Below, one piece after another: positions 31,840 to 34,269 of a stretch of 34,269 nucleotides of DNA. Each line of letters starts with the position of its first letter. The stretch's first letter is position 1. The notes beneath the pieces are model-generated. The model was given only the letters and a program-made list of their open reading frames with translations. It was not told the DNA's origin and made no database searches. The stretch comes from a virus: positions 1-34,269 of IMG/VR virus record IMGVR_UViG_3300048691_000015; one strand, written 5' to 3'. The position numbers and the translations under genes are program-made.

Positions 31840-32070
31840 ATGAAAACTATTGAAGCGGGAATTCGCCCAGACACAAACCCCGTAGTTTTGAATAAATATC
31901 GCGCAATAAATTACTTACAAGAATTCAACAACCATACCAAGGTTTCTGATTTGTATGACGACAATTCGCACTTTAGAACCATAATGAACGATTTTATCGA
32001 AGGCTTTGAATACCCAGATTGGTCTCATCGACGGGTGTGTGATATAATCAATGCTATCAAAAACTCTTGA
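31840..32070 (+). CDS. Small unknown protein
   Basis: 76 aa, ATG with AGGAG 7 nt upstream and a strong promoter before it. Helical, with DDNSHFRTIMNDFIEGFEYP and HRRVCDIINAIKN. No family recognised. First gene of the gp46 operon. Confidence 0.6.
   Translation: MKTIEAGIRPDTNPVVLNKYRAINYLQEFNNHTKVSDLYDDNSHFRTIMNDFIEGFEYPDWSHRRVCDIINAIKNS
32040..32048 (+). promoter_or_regulatory. Extended -10 promoter
   Basis: TGATATAAT within GTGTGATATAATCAATG, 31 nt before the ATG at 32080. It overlaps the 3' end of the 76-aa gene. Confidence 0.45.
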
Positions 32071-32079
32071 AGGATTATT

Positions 32080-32355
32080 ATGAGCAAAATTTTGGTAGAT
32101 GTTGCTATCATACAACAAGCATTAGAAACACTTGAAGATGTGTTTGGCAAAGGTAAAGTCGATGTTGGTGCTATCAACGCACTGCGAAGCACATTGACCC
32201 AACCCCATGTAAAGCCACTATCGGCAAAAGAGATTGATGAAATTACCAAGTACGTCATGCACGACCATTCGTTCGAGTGGGAGGGTGTACAACCTTGGGT
32301 CATCCGTCTAATAAGAGCAATCGAATCCTCTCATAACATTAAGGAAACATTATGA
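32080..32355 (+). CDS. Small unknown phage protein
   Basis: 91 aa, with GGATTATT before the ATG. The second half (KPLSAKEIDEITKYVMHDHS, WVIRLIRAIESSHNI) resembles a common phage C-terminal module (PL...EI..+.............RAIE..H), whose role is unknown to me. It overlaps the next gene by 4 nt. Confidence 0.6.
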   Translation: MSKILVDVAIIQQALETLEDVFGKGKVDVGAINALRSTLTQPHVKPLSAKEIDEITKYVMHDHSFEWEGVQPWVIRLIRAIESSHNIKETL

Positions 32356-32960
32356 AACTAGAACCGCACATCCGTAAGCTATTTGGAATGCAACCAACCC
32401 CACTATCATTATCGTGGGAAGATTGGAAAGTGTTTGATGCGCAATCTAAGAAAGATTCTGCTATTGGCTATTATTTCATCGAAGTTATAACTAACATGGG
32501 GTTATTCAAAGAATCATTTGTAGATTTGATTACGTTGCGAACAGTTCGATACAAGCTGTGCAATTTCCGTAGAAAGACCCATGTGCTAAGAACCACTGAT
32601 GGTTCTATTGGAGACTGGTACGACTTATGCGAACGAATCCCTGATGCACTGTTCACGGCACTTATCGACTTTGTTGAGATTGAATGTGAACATATGAACC
32701 AATTTTGTGGTGTTCCTAGCTACGAAACTGGGGTTGATTGGTTACTGCACCAAAAAAGCCATGCTAACGAAGCGGGTAAACAAGACTATGATGACATTAT
32801 CGAAGCATACTACTATGCAAAGCTGCGACCAACTTTATCAGACCCATACGAATCAACAGAAGACTATACTGCGATTCGTGCTATAATTGAAACTCGCAGC
32901 AACGAAGAAACACGACACCTTACAACTATCGTAAGACTGCGCGATTACCTATGGACATAA
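32352..32960 (+). CDS. Unknown protein upstream of gene 46
   Basis: 202 aa, ATG with AAGGAAAC upstream, overlapping the 91-aa gene by 4 nt. Helical and acidic, with RTVRYKLCNFRRKTHVLRTT, DWYDLCERIPDALFTAL, EIECEHMNQFCG and a Y/E/D-rich C-terminal part (DIIEAYYYAKLRPTLSDPYE). I recognise no catalytic motif. It ends 3 nt before gp46, suggesting expression with it. Confidence 0.6.
   Translation: MKLEPHIRKLFGMQPTPLSLSWEDWKVFDAQSKKDSAIGYYFIEVITNMGLFKESFVDLITLRTVRYKLCNFRRKTHVLRTTDGSIGDWYDLCERIPDALFTALIDFVEIECEHMNQFCGVPSYETGVDWLLHQKSHANEAGKQDYDDIIEAYYYAKLRPTLSDPYESTEDYTAIRAIIETRSNEETRHLTTIVRLRDYLWT
32879..32887 (+). promoter_or_regulatory. Extended -10 promoter candidate for gene 46
   Basis: TGCTATAAT inside the 202-aa reading frame, 77 nt before the gp46 ATG. 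It shares the CGTGCTATAATTGAAACTCGC context style of other sites, but being inside coding DNA it is weaker evidence. Confidence 0.35.
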
Positions 32961-32963
32961 CCA

Positions 32964-34269
32964 ATGATTAAGTTTAAATCAGTTTCATCGAAAAACTTTT
33001 TAACAGTCGGTGACAACCCTATCACAATTCTCTTGGATAGGGCACAAACCACCGCCATAACCGGGAAGAATGGTGTAGGTAAGTCGTCACTAACTTCAGA
33101 AAGCGTTTCATTTGCGCTTTTTGGTAAATCTTTCCGTGGAATCAATAAGTCCGAACTAATCAACACGACCAACCGTAAGGCCGCATTAGTCGTAGTTGAA
33201 TTTGACATTGGTTCGACTCCATATAAAGTTTCTCGTGGCATCAAGCCTGATGTATTCACTATCGAAAAGTCTGGTCAAATGTTGCCAGAAGTTTCTGCAA
33301 GTGAAATGCAAACAACCTTGGACGGAATCCTAGGATTCGACCATGCAATGTTTTGTAGCAGTATCGCACTAGGCTATGCAAACTACACCCCATTCATGGA
33401 GATGACCAAAGCACAGCGCCGACAATTTGTTGAAGACGCTTTGGGTCTATCTGTGTTTGCCGATATGAACAAGATCATCAAATCCCAGTTGTCTGCGCAC
33501 AATGCCAGTATGACCGAGATTAACACAAAGATTGCAAAGACAGAATCCTACATCGAAGCAACCGAAAGCAGCAACGAGTACATCAAGCAGACCATCGACA
33601 AAGAACTAGCAAACATCAATACAGACATTGAGAAAATTCTGGAATCTGTCAAGGAACAAAAAGCAACTTTGACTGGATTGGTTGAGCAAATCGATTCATT
33701 CAGCATTGACCAAATCTTCACACATTCTATACGTGCTGAAATCGTAAAGGTGCAGGCGGATAAAAGTTATTCTGAAAGGGAACGCAATACCGTCCTAAAG
33801 ACGTTGGAATTCTACAAAGCAAACTCTACTTGCCCCACATGCAAGACGGAGATGACCGAGGCTCACCGCAAAGACCACATCAATACTGCTAAAGTAACTA
33901 TCACATCCCTCGATAGTGTGATTAAAGAAGCAGAAGAAACTCTGGAATCTTTGACTGAAGACCTGAAAGAGAATGTTCAGAACATCACCACGGTCACCGG
34001 CCTAGAAGAAGAAGCACAGAGAGTCAAGGCAAAGATCACCCATGAAGTATCTCGCGCAAAGTTCCTTAAAGCAGAGGCCGTTAAACGCAAAGAATTCTCT
34101 ACGACCACTATCGACACAACCGAGCAAAAAGAATTGCTTAACCGCCTTTCTAGTGACCTTGATGCTGCTTTGGTGCGTCAAGAGGAATTCAAGATTGCTG
34201 TGGACTTGCTAAAAGATTCTGGAATCAAGGCAAGTGTTGTAGAAAACTTCCTACCAACATTGAATGCGA
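32964..34269 (+). CDS. 46: Recombination endonuclease subunit gp46 (SbcC/Rad50-like), cut by right edge
   Basis: ATG at 32964; 435 codons to the window edge (T4 gp46 560 aa). Walker A GKNGVGKSS (34-42), SSIALGYANYTPFMEMTKAQ, RRQFVEDALG, then coiled-coil arms, with the zinc hook CPTC (290-293) between them. The second arm, signature motif and Walker B lie outside the window. With gp47 it resects DNA ends for UvsX-driven recombination and host DNA breakdown. gp47 is not in this window. The ribosome site is weak (GGAC), suggesting coupling to the gene 3 nt upstream. Confidence 0.93.
   Translation, partial: MIKFKSVSSKNFLTVGDNPITILLDRAQTTAITGKNGVGKSSLTSESVSFALFGKSFRGINKSELINTTNRKAALVVVEFDIGSTPYKVSRGIKPDVFTIEKSGQMLPEVSASEMQTTLDGILGFDHAMFCSSIALGYANYTPFMEMTKAQRRQFVEDALGLSVFADMNKIIKSQLSAHNASMTEINTKIAKTESYIEATESSNEYIKQTIDKELANINTDIEKILESVKEQKATLTGLVEQIDSFSIDQIFTHSIRAEIVKVQADKSYSERERNTVLKTLEFYKANSTCPTCKTEMTEAHRKDHINTAKVTITSLDSVIKEAEETLESLTEDLKENVQNITTVTGLEEEAQRVKAKITHEVSRAKFLKAEAVKRKEFSTTTIDTTEQKELLNRLSSDLDAALVRQEEFKIAVDLLKDSGIKASVVENFLPTLNA

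Overview
The window is part of the genome of a T4-like myovirus (T4 superfamily, lytic, moderately AT-rich). The diagnostic set is UvsX, gp41 helicase, dNMP kinase (gp1), DsbA, RNase H, gp33, gp59, gp32, gp46, gp4, and baseplate proteins resembling gp8, gp26 and gp54/gp48. The order dsbA-rnh-(two extra genes)-33-59-32 matches T4. There is no integrase, terminase, capsid or lysis cassette in the window. The host cannot be named from this sequence.

Layout. 1-4344 (minus): tail fibre (cut by the left edge), two small virion proteins, gp8-like baseplate wedge, gp13-like neck protein, an 80-aa unknown. 4418-4828 (plus): a small heat-shock chaperone. 4855-7467 (minus): an 870-aa protein with a C-terminal ParB-like domain. 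7508-10482 (minus): gp41, two small unknowns, UvsX. 10587-16000 (minus): an AT-rich unknown, a membrane/coiled-coil protein, small membrane ORFs, dNMP kinase, a DUF3307-like membrane protein, an exported protein, a metallophosphoesterase and a HAD phosphatase-like protein, mostly overlapping by 1-4 nt. 16001-16429: a structured AT-rich divergent intergenic region. 16430-17116 (plus): small gene, tRNA-Arg(UCU), HTH protein. 17161-19236 (minus): a 691-aa paralogue of the 870-aa protein. 19291-26633 (plus): dUTPase, an intein-containing phosphoesterase, then the DsbA/RNase H/gp33/gp59/gp32 replication and late-transcription block. 26658-31700 (minus): lytic-transglycosylase tail protein, gp26-like hub/chaperone with a frameshift signal, gp54/48-like protein, an unknown and gp4. 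31840-end (plus): three small genes and gp46 (cut by the right edge).

How it works together. UvsX, gp41, gp59, gp32, RNase H and gp46 form the recombination-dependent replication machinery. DsbA and gp33 act in late transcription. dUTPase and dNMP kinase supply nucleotides. The virion genes lie on the minus strand. Several plus-strand genes are preceded by an extended -10 motif (TGnTATAAT), while T4-like late motifs (TATAAATA and a variant) precede some minus-strand genes.

The strongest new-looking observations are: (1) a textbook -1 frameshift signal (T_TTT_TTC, 6-nt spacer, long hairpin) at the end of the gp26-like gene that would add 59 residues; (2) an intein with LAGLIDADG-like motifs placed exactly inside the GHxH metal-binding motif of a phage phosphoesterase, with an unusual Gly-Asn C-terminus; (3) two large paralogous proteins of unknown function, each ending at an identical palindromic bidirectional terminator; (4) a hairpin-rich intergenic region.
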